Assembly: GCA_045605765.1 (NCBI GenBank)
Contig: JAZUQQ010000057.1
Location: 94,247-158,246 of the forward strand
Reading direction: 5' to 3'
Length of the DNA stretch: 64,000 nt
Origin: SIG672 sp045605765
Lineage (GTDB): Bacteria > Bacillota > Clostridia > Oscillospirales > CAG-272
In this document: positions 24,601 to 33,067 of the stretch, in pieces
How the letters are laid out: each line of letters begins with the position of its first letter
Position numbering within the stretch: the first letter of the stretch is position 1
Translations under genes and position numbers: made by a program
The notes under the pieces: model-generated
Told to the model about the DNA's origin: nothing
The model's database searches: none
What the model saw: only the letters and a program-made list of their open reading frames with translations

Positions 24601-25797
24601 CTATCCTACTATTTTAAATCCCTCTTTACGGAGAGAATTCGTGATAAGCTGAACGTGATCGTAATCTCTGGTTTCCATTTCAATACGCAGGTAGCAGCCA
24701 TTGACGCTTTCGGTATCCCCTGCGCGCTCGTGGTGGACTCCGGTAACGTTTCCGCCGCAATCCGCAATAATGCGCGACACGTCTTTAAGCTGACCGGGCT
24801 TATCTATAAGCTCAATAAGCAGGCTGCTTGATCTGCCCGACTTCATAAGTCCACGCTCGATCACTCTGGAGAGGCTCGTAACATCGATATTTCCGCCAGA
24901 AACGACGCTCACCACCTTCTTGCCTTTTGTCGGGAATTTATCGAACATCGCCGCAGCGACCGCGACCGCTCCAGCGCCCTCCGCAATCATCTTCTGCTTT
25001 TCGATAAGTGCGAGTATTGCCGAGGATATTTCATCATCAGTGACGAGCGCAATATCGTCCACGTACTTACTTACGAGATCAAACGTATTTTCTCCAGGCT
25101 TTTTGACCGCGATACCGTCCGCAACCGTAAGTACCGAATCAAGACATTCGATATTTCCGTCTTTCACCGAATTGAACATACTCGGAGCACCCTTTGCCTG
25201 AACGCCGTAAACCTTGATTGACGGTCTTATCGCTTTTATTGTATACGCGATACCTGAAATAAGACCTCCGCCGCCTATTGGCACGATGACTGCGTCGATA
25301 TCGTCGAGCTCGCTTATGATTTCAAGTGCGATAGTTCCCTGTCCTGCTATGACATTTTCATCGTCAAACGGGTGGACAAAGGTATATCCCTCGCTATCTC
25401 GCAGTTCGAGTGCTTTCTGATATGCGTCGTCGTAACAGCCCTCGACCAGACACACCTGCGCTCCAAAGCCTTTCGTCGCCTCGACCTTCGAGATTGGCGC
25501 GCTATCCGGCAGGCAGATGACAGACTTTATTCCACTTTTCGACGCAGCAAGCGCAACGCCCTGTGCGTGATTTCCTGCCGAGCAGGCAACTACGCCTCTC
25601 TCCTTTTCCTCCTCGGAGAGCATAGCCATCTTATAGCCTGCTCCGCGAACCTTAAAAGAACCAGTGATTTGAAGATTTTCGGGTTTTAAGTAGAGCCTCG
25701 TATCAGGCGCTATGCCGTATGCTCTCACCAGCGAGGTTTCGCGTATGATATTTTTAAGGACCACCTGCGCGTTAAAGACCTTATCAAGTGTTAACAT
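24601..25797 (-). CDS. ilvA: Threonine ammonia-lyase
   Basis: The enzyme deaminates threonine to 2-oxobutanoate with pyridoxal phosphate. The 398-residue protein has the PLP lysine in TGSFKVRGA, the Gly-rich phosphate loop GGGGLISG and a C-terminal ACT domain (SSLLIELIDKPGQLKDVSRII). With a single ACT domain it is like the 400-residue clostridial form, which can be biosynthetic or catabolic. The T-box leader with an apparent Ile specifier argues for isoleucine biosynthesis. The start ATG 25797 follows GGAGG. Confidence 0.95.
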   Translation of the reverse strand: MLTLDKVFNAQVVLKNIIRETSLVRAYGIAPDTRLYLKPENLQITGSFKVRGAGYKMAMLSEEEKERGVVACSAGNHAQGVALAASKSGIKSVICLPDSAPISKVEATKGFGAQVCLVEGCYDDAYQKALELRDSEGYTFVHPFDDENVIAGQGTIALEIISELDDIDAVIVPIGGGGLISGIAYTIKAIRPSIKVYGVQAKGAPSMFNSVKDGNIECLDSVLTVADGIAVKKPGENTFDLVSKYVDDIALVTDDEISSAILALIEKQKMIAEGAGAVAVAAAMFDKFPTKGKKVVSVVSGGNIDVTSLSRVIERGLMKSGRSSSLLIELIDKPGQLKDVSRIIADCGGNVTGVHHERAGDTESVNGCYLRIEMETRDYDHVQLITNSLRKEGFKIVG

Positions 25798-25811
25798 AAT
25801 TTTACCTCCGT

Positions 25812-26100
25812 AAAAAAAATACCCATCTCAAATTTCTTTGAGACGGGTAAAAATACTGATTATTACACTCGCGGTACCACTCAAATTGCAGTTAATACTG
25901 CCTCTCTTCGGAATCAAACAATTCCTATGCCTTTACGCGGCATACACGGGAAATATCTACTCACGCAGAACTGCGTTTTCGGGTTTCCGGCTCGGAAGTG
26001 ATGGGTCTTTTAGAAGTGATTTATACCGACTCGCACCAAACGTCGGCTCTCTGAAACGCCTCGCTTCTGACCGTCTTCGTCACAGCCTTTTATTAACTTG
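25812..26100 (-). promoter_or_regulatory. T-box riboswitch of ilvA-ridA, probable isoleucine specifier
   Basis: The minus-strand leader carries the T-box core AGTGGTACCGCG (25881-25870), the sequence that binds the tRNA acceptor end. A terminator follows, with stem 25838-25848 and 25821-25831 and a T run to 25812. The 5' part shows a stem I with GGTGCGAG in its middle. The best specifier candidate is ATC (26002-26000), followed by A and the closing TCCGAGCC, which reads isoleucine. ACC (threonine) five bases earlier is the alternative. Confidence 0.93.
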
Positions 26101-26106
26101 CTTCGT

Positions 26107-26135
26107 ATTATAGCACCGCTAAAATGATTTGTCAA
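26107..26135 (-). promoter_or_regulatory. Promoter of the T-box leader
   Basis: Minus strand TTGACA (26135-26130), 17-base spacer, TATAAT (26112-26107): perfect consensus. Confidence 0.92.
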
Positions 26136-26231
26136 GAGGAAAAATCTAATTTTTTATATTTTTTATATTTTTTCATACTGACAAAATTCAAATATTATGC
26201 TATGTTCGCCGAATGCTAAGACATAAATAAA

Positions 26232-26285
26232 ATAATAGCAGGGCGTTGCCCTATTTTTGTTTTACTCGCGTGAGAAGATTTACGA
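26232..26285 (-). other. Degenerate duplicate of a tRNA 3' end and its terminator
   Basis: The block ttgtttta-x5-gtgagaagattt around 26257-26281 matches the 3' end and downstream flank of tRNA-Pro at 26418-26440 at about 20 of 25 positions. It also has its own small hairpin (agggc/gccct, 26239-26252) followed by a T run. No 5' half of a tRNA is present. The rest of 26136-26386 holds nothing recognisable. Confidence 0.45.
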
Positions 26286-26386
26286 ACTTAATTTTGCGCC
26301 GACACTTTACTTTTTCCTATCATTCCTCGTAGCGCAAAATCGGCAAATTCAGGCATTTGCGAAGCTCAAAGGTATCGTGTACTTAT

Positions 26387-26422
26387 AAAACAAGAGCAGG
26401 ACTTTTGTCCTGCTCTTGTTTT
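26387..26422 (-). terminator. Terminator of tRNA-Pro
   Basis: A long perfect stem (acaagagcagga 26390-26401 with its complement 26408-26419) and a T run on the minus strand, directly downstream of the tRNA. Confidence 0.92.
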
Positions 26423-26423
26423 A

Positions 26424-26497
26424 TCGGAGTGAGAAGATTTGAACTTCCGGCCTCTTGGTCCCGAACCAAGCGCTCTACCTAGCTGAGCCACACCCCG
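26424..26497 (-). tRNA. tRNA-Pro(CGG)
   Basis: The 74-base cloverleaf is complete: acceptor stem CGGGGTG/CACTCCG with one G-U, anticodon stem CTTGG/CCAAG with loop TTCGGGA and anticodon CGG, and T-loop TTCAAAT. The 3' CCA is not encoded. It has its own promoter and terminator. Confidence 0.95.
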
Positions 26498-26517
26498 TTA
26501 TTCTTTATTGCCAATAG

Positions 26518-26546
26518 ATTATAGCACAATAAAAGAAAAATGTCAA
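26518..26546 (-). promoter_or_regulatory. Promoter of tRNA-Pro
   Basis: Minus strand TTGACA (26546-26541), 17-base spacer, TATAAT (26523-26518). Confidence 0.92.
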
Positions 26547-26593
26547 CACAAAATCGAAATATTTTTATTGTTTTTTCTTTTCGGCAAAATATA

Positions 26594-26633
26594 TTGATTT
26601 TCTCCTGAAAATATAGTATTATATTGTTATAAT
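26594..26633 (+). promoter_or_regulatory. Promoter region of the first GH2 gene
   Basis: TTGATT (26594-26599), 17-base spacer, TATTAT (26617-26622). A second -10 like box TGTTATAAT ends at 26633 and could act as an extended -10. The ribosome site GGAGG follows at 26645. Confidence 0.65.
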
Positions 26634-26655
26634 GACGTAAAATCGGAGGTTCAAT

Positions 26656-28362
26656 ATGAAATTTCCCGAAAGCAAGGATCACGCATCTATTCCGCTTCCC
26701 GAATATCCCCGCCCTCAGCTCGTGCGCGACAGCTATATCTGTCTTAACGGAGAGTGGAATTATTCTATCGGCAGCGACGCATCTCTTCCCGAGGCATATC
26801 CCGGTAAGATAACGGTTCCCTTCTCGCCCGAAAGTCCGCTTTCGGGTTGTAACAGAAAGTCAAAGCCTTACGAAACGCTATTTTACAAGAGATCCTTCCA
26901 GCTTACCGAGGACTTTATGAAGGACCGCCTTATCATAAACTTCGGCGCGGTCGATTTTTCCGCCGACGTTTACGTCAACGAAAAATTTGCAGGATCGCAC
27001 GAGGGCGGCTACACCGCTTTTTCCTTTGACATAACCGATTTTGTCCGCATCGGCGAAAACGAGATCATCGTGGCGGTGCGCGATGAGTCGGACACCTCAT
27101 ATCACTCGCGCGGCAAGCAGAAAGAAAAGCGCGGCGGGATCTGGTATACCTCTCAGAGCGGAATCTGGCAGACTGTGTGGCTCGAAAGTGTTCCGAGCGA
27201 CTACATCTCTTCCCTTCTTATCGTTCCCGACATAGACAGAAAAACTGTCTCCATTACGGTAAGATCGAAATCCGACGACGAATGTATAATAGAGTTTAAC
27301 GGACAAAGCTTTTTAGCTCTTACCAACAAGCCGTTTGACCTTCTCGTCGAAAATTTCATCGTCTGGACTCCAGAAACGCCTAGACTGTACGAGTTCTCGG
27401 TAACACTCGGCAAAGACCGCGTAGAGAGTTATTTTGCGATGAGAAGCTTTTCCGTCGGAAGTGACGAAAAAGGTATTCCGCGTCTTATCCTTAACGGCAT
27501 ACCCTATTTTCACAACGGACTGCTCGATCAGGGTTATTTCGGATACGGACTTTACACGCCCGAAAGCGACGAAATGATGATCTCCGATATAGCGCGTGCC
27601 AAGGAAATGGGCTTCAATATGCTCAGAAAGCACATCAAGATCGAACCTATGCGCTGGTATTACCACTGCGACCGCCTTGGAATGCTCGTTTGGCAGGATA
27701 TGATAAACGGCGGACGGCAGTATAATCCTCTCGTGATTTCTACTCCTCTTATTACGAAAATACATTTCAAAGACAGTCGCTACTCTTGGTTTGCAAGGGA
27801 AGATAAGGAAGGCAGAGAGGAATATTACCGTGAGCTTTCAGAGATGATAAATCAGCTTATAAACGTACCATCAATAGCTATGTGGGTTCCGTTCAATGAA
27901 GGTTGGGGACAGTTTGATGCGGCAAAAGCCGTAGAGCTTATCCGCTCTATCGACAAAACGAGAACTATCGACCATGCAAGCGGTTGGCACGATCAGGGTG
28001 TCAGTGACGTCAAGAGCTGGCACGTGTATTTCACGAAATACAAATTCCGTCCCGACAAAAAGGGGCGCGCGGTCGTACTCAGTGAATTTGGTGGCTACAA
28101 CCTACGTATTGAGGGGCACTCGTTCACCGAGCGAGACTTCGGATATAAGCATTTAAAGTCACCCGAAGAACTGAAAAGAGCTCTCTCAAAGCTCTATAAG
28201 GAGGAAATACATCCCGCCATTGAAAAGGGACTTGCGGCGGCAGTATATACTCAGCTTGCCGACGTAGAGGATGAGGTCAACGGACTTATAACGCACGACA
28301 GATGTGTGATGAAGCTTCCTGCCGAGGAAATAAGAAGAATAGTTGAGTATAAAAACAAGTAA
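26656..28362 (+). CDS. Glycoside hydrolase family 2 enzyme, short form
   Basis: This is a retaining exo-glycosidase of the LacZ/glucuronidase clan. The 568-residue protein has the N-terminal jelly roll (FGAVDFSADVYVNEKFAG, HEGGYTAFSFDIT), a small Ig-like middle domain and a TIM barrel with acid/base Glu415 in VPFNEGWGQ and nucleophile Glu477 in VLSEFGGYN. No signal peptide is seen, so it is cytoplasmic. The substrate is not clear: it is shorter than LacZ and lacks an N-x-K carboxylate motif after the nucleophile. A beta-galactosidase, arabinosidase or related activity is possible. It stands alone, convergent with fucO. Confidence 0.88.
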   Translation: MKFPESKDHASIPLPEYPRPQLVRDSYICLNGEWNYSIGSDASLPEAYPGKITVPFSPESPLSGCNRKSKPYETLFYKRSFQLTEDFMKDRLIINFGAVDFSADVYVNEKFAGSHEGGYTAFSFDITDFVRIGENEIIVAVRDESDTSYHSRGKQKEKRGGIWYTSQSGIWQTVWLESVPSDYISSLLIVPDIDRKTVSITVRSKSDDECIIEFNGQSFLALTNKPFDLLVENFIVWTPETPRLYEFSVTLGKDRVESYFAMRSFSVGSDEKGIPRLILNGIPYFHNGLLDQGYFGYGLYTPESDEMMISDIARAKEMGFNMLRKHIKIEPMRWYYHCDRLGMLVWQDMINGGRQYNPLVISTPLITKIHFKDSRYSWFAREDKEGREEYYRELSEMINQLINVPSIAMWVPFNEGWGQFDAAKAVELIRSIDKTRTIDHASGWHDQGVSDVKSWHVYFTKYKFRPDKKGRAVVLSEFGGYNLRIEGHSFTERDFGYKHLKSPEELKRALSKLYKEEIHPAIEKGLAAAVYTQLADVEDEVNGLITHDRCVMKLPAEEIRRIVEYKNK

Positions 28363-28391
28363 AAAAATCAGGTCGAAAGACCTGATTTTTT
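28361..28391. terminator. Bidirectional terminator between the GH2 gene and fucO
   Basis: Stem atcaggtc / gacctgat with a GAAA loop (28375-28378), extended by A and T runs on either side. It begins at the last base of the GH2 stop codon. Confidence 0.92.
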
Positions 28392-28401
28392 TATCTTTTA
28401 A

Positions 28402-29547
28402 TTACATAAGACTGCGGTAGATAGCCTCGATATCCTCAACGCTGGTTTCCTTGGGATTGCCCGGACGGCAAGCGTCGTTATATGCATCAACAGACATCTG
28501 ATGTATATCCTCTTCCCTTGCAACACCTCTGAGCGACGTCACTATTCCAACGTCCTCGGCTAGTTTGCGAACAGCTTCAACTGCCGCATTACGGTACTCG
28601 TCCTGAGTCATTTCGTCAACGCCCTTTACACCCATAGCGCGTGCGATCTCGCGGTATTTTTCACCCGTTGCCTCTGCATTATATGCCATAACTGCCGGAA
28701 GAAGCGTAGCGCAAGCCTTTCCGTGAGGCATATCGTAGTACGCCGAGAGGGTGTGTGCCATAGAGTGGTCAACGCCGAGACCTACATTAGAAAATCCCAT
28801 TCCTGCAATATACTGACCAAGCGCCATTCCCTCACGTCCGTCAGCTTCATTTTTAACTGCTCCTCTGAGCGAACGTGCGATGATCTCAATAGCCTTGATA
28901 TGGAACATATCGGAAAGCTCCCATGCACCCTTCGTTATATATCCCTCAATAGCATGGGTAAGAGCGTCCATACCGGTTGCTGCGGTAAGTCCCGCAGGCA
29001 TAGATTCCATCATATCAGGGTCAACTACTGCAACTACGGGAATGTCGTGTGCGTCAACGCAAACGAATTTGCGCTTTTTCTGAACGTCGGTGATAACGTA
29101 GTTGATAGTAACCTCTGCTGCCGTTCCTGCGGTAGTGGGAACTGCGATGATCGGAACGCAGGGGTTCTTAGTGGGAGCAACGCCTTCAAGCGAGCGTACA
29201 TCTGCAAATTCGGGGTTGGTAATGATAATACCGATAGCCTTTGCGGTATCCATCGAAGATCCGCCGCCAATAGCAACGATACAGTCAGCCTGAGCCGCCT
29301 TGAACGCTTCTACTCCGCTCTTCACGTTTTCAACTGTGGGATTAGGCTTGATATCGGAAAACACGCTGTACGCGATTCCTGCCTCGTCAAGAAGGTCGGT
29401 GACCTTTGCGGTAATGCCGAACTTTATAAGATCAGGGTCGGAGGCAACGAAAGCTTTTTTAAAGCCTCTGTTCTTGATTTCTTCGGGAATCCATTTTATT
29501 GCTCCTGCGCCGTGGTAGGAGGTTTCGTTAAGCACAAATTTGTTCAT
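28402..29547 (-). CDS. fucO: Iron-containing alcohol dehydrogenase, lactaldehyde reductase type
   Basis: The enzyme reduces L-lactaldehyde to 1,2-propanediol with NADH, a fermentation step after fucose or rhamnose breakdown. The 381-residue protein matches E. coli FucO closely in remembered blocks: VAIGGGSSMDTAKAIGIII, NPEFADVRSLEG, PTTAGTAAEVTINYVIT and GMDALTHAIEGYITKGAW. The iron ligands are present as Asp and His in DALTH, His in VDHSMAH and His in MPHGKA. No fucose or rhamnose isomerase gene is in the window. It has its own promoter and terminator. Confidence 0.92.
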   Translation of the reverse strand: MNKFVLNETSYHGAGAIKWIPEEIKNRGFKKAFVASDPDLIKFGITAKVTDLLDEAGIAYSVFSDIKPNPTVENVKSGVEAFKAAQADCIVAIGGGSSMDTAKAIGIIITNPEFADVRSLEGVAPTKNPCVPIIAVPTTAGTAAEVTINYVITDVQKKRKFVCVDAHDIPVVAVVDPDMMESMPAGLTAATGMDALTHAIEGYITKGAWELSDMFHIKAIEIIARSLRGAVKNEADGREGMALGQYIAGMGFSNVGLGVDHSMAHTLSAYYDMPHGKACATLLPAVMAYNAEATGEKYREIARAMGVKGVDEMTQDEYRNAAVEAVRKLAEDVGIVTSLRGVAREEDIHQMSVDAYNDACRPGNPKETSVEDIEAIYRSLM

Positions 29548-29583
29548 TCGACAAGTTCCTTTCGTTATTTATTTAACAATTTT

Positions 29584-29612
29584 ATTATAACTCATATTCT
29601 GCCAAATGTCAA
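29584..29612 (-). promoter_or_regulatory. Promoter of fucO
   Basis: Minus strand TTGACA (29612-29607), 17-base spacer, TATAAT (29589-29584). Confidence 0.9.
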
Positions 29613-29678
29613 TCCCCTGCACACAAAACTTGCGAAATAAAAAATTACGACAGATATGCCTCGGGTCCTAAGGACAGC

Positions 29679-29716
29679 AAAAAGCCGATATGGATTTATT
29701 TCCGTATCGGCTTTTT
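29679..29716 (-). terminator. Terminator, probably of the 29990-30424 gene
   Basis: A 16-position stem with one wobble (29679-29694 with 29701-29716) and T run on both strands. Only the minus-strand gene at 29990 points toward it, about 270 bases away, with the palindromic repeat in between. Confidence 0.75.
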
Positions 29717-29754
29717 GTATTGTTGCATTGCCGCCTTCGGTGGTGAGTAAGTGC

Positions 29755-29985
29755 GTATTTCCTGATAGTTTTTAGTGATATGCTGTCTTCGACAGCGTGA
29801 TATTTTTGCTGCCAAAAAAGAGATATTACTCTGCAGGCAGAGCAGTTATATTCTATTCACCCGTAAAACTTGCGTAGCAAATACCACTCGTCGTAAGACG
29901 AATATCACTGCCAAGCAATATAACTCGCCAAAAGCGAATAGAGTTGGCGTTATGTCATTAGGAACACAACGCCTATCTGTCGGAA
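29755..29985. repeat. Hairpin-rich gtgatat/atatcac repeat, second block
   Basis: Small palindromes (gctgtcttcgacagc near 29785, cgtcgtaagacg near 29910) alternate with gtgatat and atatcac words, in the same style as 2535-2695. It separates a gene from its likely terminator, which suggests insertion. No coding frame is credible. Confidence 0.5.
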
Positions 29986-29989
29986 TTTT

Positions 29990-30424
29990 TTAAAGAAACT
30001 GACGTATATCTACCGCAAGTTTTTCTTCAAGGTTTATAAGGCGCTTGGTAATATCCTTTGATACCTCATCTGCTGCTTCGTATTGATTGAGATATCGGTT
30101 CAGTGATTTCACGCCCATATTGCATCCATCTGTCATAAGGTCTGCTATCGTTTTATCCGACTCACTCATAACGAGCTTTACGTTGGTTTTTGCAGCTGAC
30201 ATTCCTTTCGCTATGGGATTTGGCGCTTTTCCGTCATCCTTATATTGCTCGAGCAGCTCACCTATTTCCATAGCGAGCTTATCGTGTTCCCTTTTACAGT
30301 CACTGAGATATTTTCTGAATTTTTCATTTCGAACATATCCGAGAACATCCTCTATCGACTCGACTCCCATTTTTACCCCCGCGTCACATTCACGAAGAAG
30401 TTTTATAGTATCTTGTTCTATCAC
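29990..30424 (-). CDS. Ferritin-like four-helix protein (DUF2383 type)
   Basis: The 144-residue protein begins at GTG 30424, 8 bases after AAAGGAG. It is almost wholly helical, with two related halves (LRECDAGVKMGVESIEDVL and LMTDGCNMGVKSLNRYLNQY), the pattern of DUF2383 ferritin-like bundles. Each half contributes acidic residues and a central His or Asn; a full diiron EExxH set is not obvious, so metal binding is open. Related proteins are linked to stress or sporulation, but nothing here shows that. It is divergent from the small gene at 30488. Confidence 0.7.
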   Translation of the reverse strand: MIEQDTIKLLRECDAGVKMGVESIEDVLGYVRNEKFRKYLSDCKREHDKLAMEIGELLEQYKDDGKAPNPIAKGMSAAKTNVKLVMSESDKTIADLMTDGCNMGVKSLNRYLNQYEAADEVSKDITKRLINLEEKLAVDIRQFL

Positions 30425-30487
30425 TTCATCATCTCCTTTTTGAATAGTATTGCCGATTTTTTTAATACTATTATAAAAGGAGCAAAA

Positions 30488-30700
30488 ATGTCATATTTCA
30501 ATTATCACGCCACAGCCAAACGCCTGATATCTGAGGGAAAGTTGATAAAATATTATTTTACAGACAGATACGGAAAAATATCTCCTGCTCTCATTCTTGT
30601 TTTCGACGATGATTTGCATAGTGTCATGCCGATAAGAGAATATCGCTTCGACGAATATATGAAGCTTCTTCCTAAAGAAAAAAATGCGTTTAAGGAATGA
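30488..30700 (+). CDS. Small conserved hypothetical protein (70 residues)
   Basis: It starts at ATG 30488 with AAAGGAG seven to eight bases upstream. It begins SYFNYHATAKRLISEGKL and continues with KISPALILVFDDDLHSVMPIREYRFDEYMKL. Similar short proteins are frequent in Clostridia, and from memory some carry the doubtful label thermostable hemolysin delta-VPH; I do not transfer that name. There is no signal peptide or membrane segment. Its last codons form part of the terminator stem at 30682-30714. Confidence 0.75.
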   Translation: MSYFNYHATAKRLISEGKLIKYYFTDRYGKISPALILVFDDDLHSVMPIREYRFDEYMKLLPKEKNAFKE

Positions 30701-30714
30701 TCCTCAAACGCATT
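30682..30714. terminator. Terminator shared by convergent genes
   Basis: Stem aaatgcgttt (30682-30691) with aaacgcattt (30705-30714), flanked by A and T runs. It overlaps the stop codon of the 70-residue gene and lies 6 bases from the stop of the large GH2 gene. Confidence 0.8.
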
Positions 30715-30719
30715 TTAAA

Positions 30720-32990
30720 TTATTTTTTCTTGGGCTTCTTTATTTTATTGAGTTTTTTATTCATTTTGAGAAGCTCTTCCTTGGTGAAGTTTACGTTCAT
30801 CATTCCCATCATGCTCGTGAGTCTGAGGACTGTAAATCCGCCCATCATCTGCATAAGTCCGCCGTCCGCTTTAAGATCGACGTCAAAGCCACCCGATTTC
30901 TTATCGGGGTTCTTCTTGCCAGCGTCCATCTTCTTCTTGATTTTAAGACCAACGCCGATAAACCAGAGCTTTCCTCTCTTAGACTCCATAATATCAGAAA
31001 GCTTATCGTTAAGCGAGAAGCGTCCCTCGGGAGCGTCGATATCGAACCAGTTGAGAACTGCGCCCTTTTCAACGAGAACATAGTCCATATTCATCTCATC
31101 AACCTTGCGGATCTTGCCCTCGTCGGTAAGCTCGCCTGCCTTCGCAACGATCGTGCTTTCACCCACGTTCTTTACGTCGAAGTAGAAGAAATGGTCGTCA
31201 GCACTCTTCTTTCCGATGCTCTCGCCGTTAACGAAAAGCTCAACCTCAGGAAGGTTGGAGTAAACGGTAACCTTGGTTACGTCTTCAACTCTGTCGATAT
31301 ATCTCTTGGAGCAGAGGTGAACGAAAGGATCTACCTCAGCAGATACGAGCCATGCCTTATATGCATAGAAGGAGTCCTTCTTATACTTTCTGTCCATCGT
31401 GACGAGGCCTTTATGGTTCTGTCCGTTTTCGCCGCCCTCTGCTCTCGCATCTGCGCCGAAGTCGAACATATTCCATACATGAGTTGCCCACATATATTTT
31501 CTCGTAAAGAGCTGCTTTATAAGCTCCTCGTGATAATATGCCTGATATTCCTCGGTGTAGTCACCCTGCTTCGGATCGCTTGTGTGCCAGTTAAGAGCCT
31601 CACAGCCGTATTCGGAGCAACCGATTGGAATGTTCGGGTGCGTTTCGTGAAATTTATCGAACCAAGGTCCGTTCATCGAGGTATCTCCGCCGTACCAGCC
31701 GAAGTAGTGGTTATATGAAACGACGTCTGGAATCTGGAGATAGGGATCGTCCATCTTGCACATCGAAACTGCCGCGATAGTGGTAAGACGGGTCTTATCC
31801 ATCTCATGAACCAGATCGTTAAGAATTCTGTGGTTTTCGAGAAGATCGTCGTCCGAACCACCGATAGAGATTTCGTTTGAAAGTCCCCAAACGACTATCG
31901 AGGGGTGGTTATAGTTCTGAGCAACAAGCTCCTTCATCTGCGAGATGGTGTTCTCACGTCCTGTCGGCATATGCTTGGAGATATAGGGGATCTCTGCCCA
32001 GATAACGAGTCCGCGCTCATCGCAGAGATCGTAGAAATACTGATCGTGCTGATAGTGCGCAAGACGAATAGTGGTAGCTCCAACCTCACAAATAAGGTCT
32101 ATATCCTCGACGTGATGCTCGGGAAGAAGCGCGTTACCTACTCCCCATCTGTCCTGATGACGGGATACGCCGCGGAGAGGATATTCCTCGCCGTTAAGAA
32201 TAAATCCGTTGTTCGGATCTATCTTGAAGCTGCGGCAACCAAAACGGTTACATACATTATCAACTACCTCTTCGCCATCAACGATCTCGACCTCACAGCA
32301 GTAGAGGTAAGGATCCTTACGACCGTTCCAGAGGTGAACGTCCTTCATCTCGAAGGTGACCTTGGTATCGTTTCCTTCGATCTTATAAAGCTCATTTTCT
32401 TCCTTATCGTAGATAGTATAAATAAGCTTCTGACTCTCTTTGATATTATTTACGAAGACCTCGACCTCGACCTTTGCGTCCCTGTCTTGGACAGTAGGAG
32501 TGATCATAAGCCCGAGTGCACCATAGTAATCAAGATCAAAATGCGTGTCATTTACACAGATAAGGTTTACGTCACGGTAGATACCGCCGTAGAAGGTAAA
32601 GTCTGCCATCTGAGGATATACGGTATCATTTGCCGAGTTATCAACGATAACTGCGATCTCATTTTCTTCTGCGAGAGCTTCGGTAATATTTACCCTCCAA
32701 GTCGAATATCCGCCGTCGTGATGTGCGAGAGCCCTGCCGTTAACAAAGAGATCTGCCGAGGAGTTAGTTCCGCGAAATTCGATATAGTAAAGATCTGCCT
32801 CGGGAAGGTCTGCCTTCTTTACCGACTTCTTATAGAGGCAGGAGCCACGGAAATAGTCGCTTCCGCCGTCCTGACCGTCGATAGCGTTCCACGAGTGAGG
32901 AATGTTTACTTGTTCGCCCTCTGCTACGGCAACATCGGTGCAGTCCTTGACGAAAAGCCAGTTATCGTTAAGTCTTAATATGTTTCTCAT
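30720..32990 (-). CDS. Glycoside hydrolase family 2, beta-galactosidase or beta-glucuronidase-like
   Basis: The 756-residue enzyme has the full GH2 plan: jelly roll (FRGTNSSADLFVNGRALAHH), Ig-like domain and TIM barrel with acid/base Glu373 (WGLSNEIS) and nucleophile Glu460 (GCSEYGCEA). Further Ig-like parts and a Lys/Met-rich tail ending KKLNKIKKPKKK follow. An N-H-K motif (525-527) sits where glucuronidases have the N-x-K that holds the sugar carboxylate; some beta-galactosidases also have it, so specificity is open. The neighbours (hexuronide-type symporter, UxuA, SDR) favour a glucuronide. It lacks a signal peptide and so is cytoplasmic. Confidence 0.9.
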   Translation of the reverse strand: MRNILRLNDNWLFVKDCTDVAVAEGEQVNIPHSWNAIDGQDGGSDYFRGSCLYKKSVKKADLPEADLYYIEFRGTNSSADLFVNGRALAHHDGGYSTWRVNITEALAEENEIAVIVDNSANDTVYPQMADFTFYGGIYRDVNLICVNDTHFDLDYYGALGLMITPTVQDRDAKVEVEVFVNNIKESQKLIYTIYDKEENELYKIEGNDTKVTFEMKDVHLWNGRKDPYLYCCEVEIVDGEEVVDNVCNRFGCRSFKIDPNNGFILNGEEYPLRGVSRHQDRWGVGNALLPEHHVEDIDLICEVGATTIRLAHYQHDQYFYDLCDERGLVIWAEIPYISKHMPTGRENTISQMKELVAQNYNHPSIVVWGLSNEISIGGSDDDLLENHRILNDLVHEMDKTRLTTIAAVSMCKMDDPYLQIPDVVSYNHYFGWYGGDTSMNGPWFDKFHETHPNIPIGCSEYGCEALNWHTSDPKQGDYTEEYQAYYHEELIKQLFTRKYMWATHVWNMFDFGADARAEGGENGQNHKGLVTMDRKYKKDSFYAYKAWLVSAEVDPFVHLCSKRYIDRVEDVTKVTVYSNLPEVELFVNGESIGKKSADDHFFYFDVKNVGESTIVAKAGELTDEGKIRKVDEMNMDYVLVEKGAVLNWFDIDAPEGRFSLNDKLSDIMESKRGKLWFIGVGLKIKKKMDAGKKNPDKKSGGFDVDLKADGGLMQMMGGFTVLRLTSMMGMMNVNFTKEELLKMNKKLNKIKKPKKK

Positions 32991-33009
32991 TATTTTCTCC
33001 TTTGGTTTT

Positions 33010-33043
33010 AAAAAGTGCCCGACAATATTATACTGTCGGGCAC
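33010..33043 (-). terminator. Terminator hairpin between the symporter and GH2 genes
   Basis: Perfect 10-bp stem gtgcccgaca (33015-33024) with tgtcgggcac (33034-33043), followed on the minus strand by TTTTT. It would reduce, not abolish, GH2 expression from the symporter transcript, since no separate GH2 promoter fits in the remaining space. Confidence 0.8.
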
Positions 33044-33067
33044 AGAAAAAGTCAAGCTGTTGTGATA

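Noticed and set aside
31905..32978. Plus-strand frame of 357 codons across the GH2 gene
   Set aside because: The GH2 frame on the other strand carries intact catalytic motifs, so this is a shadow.
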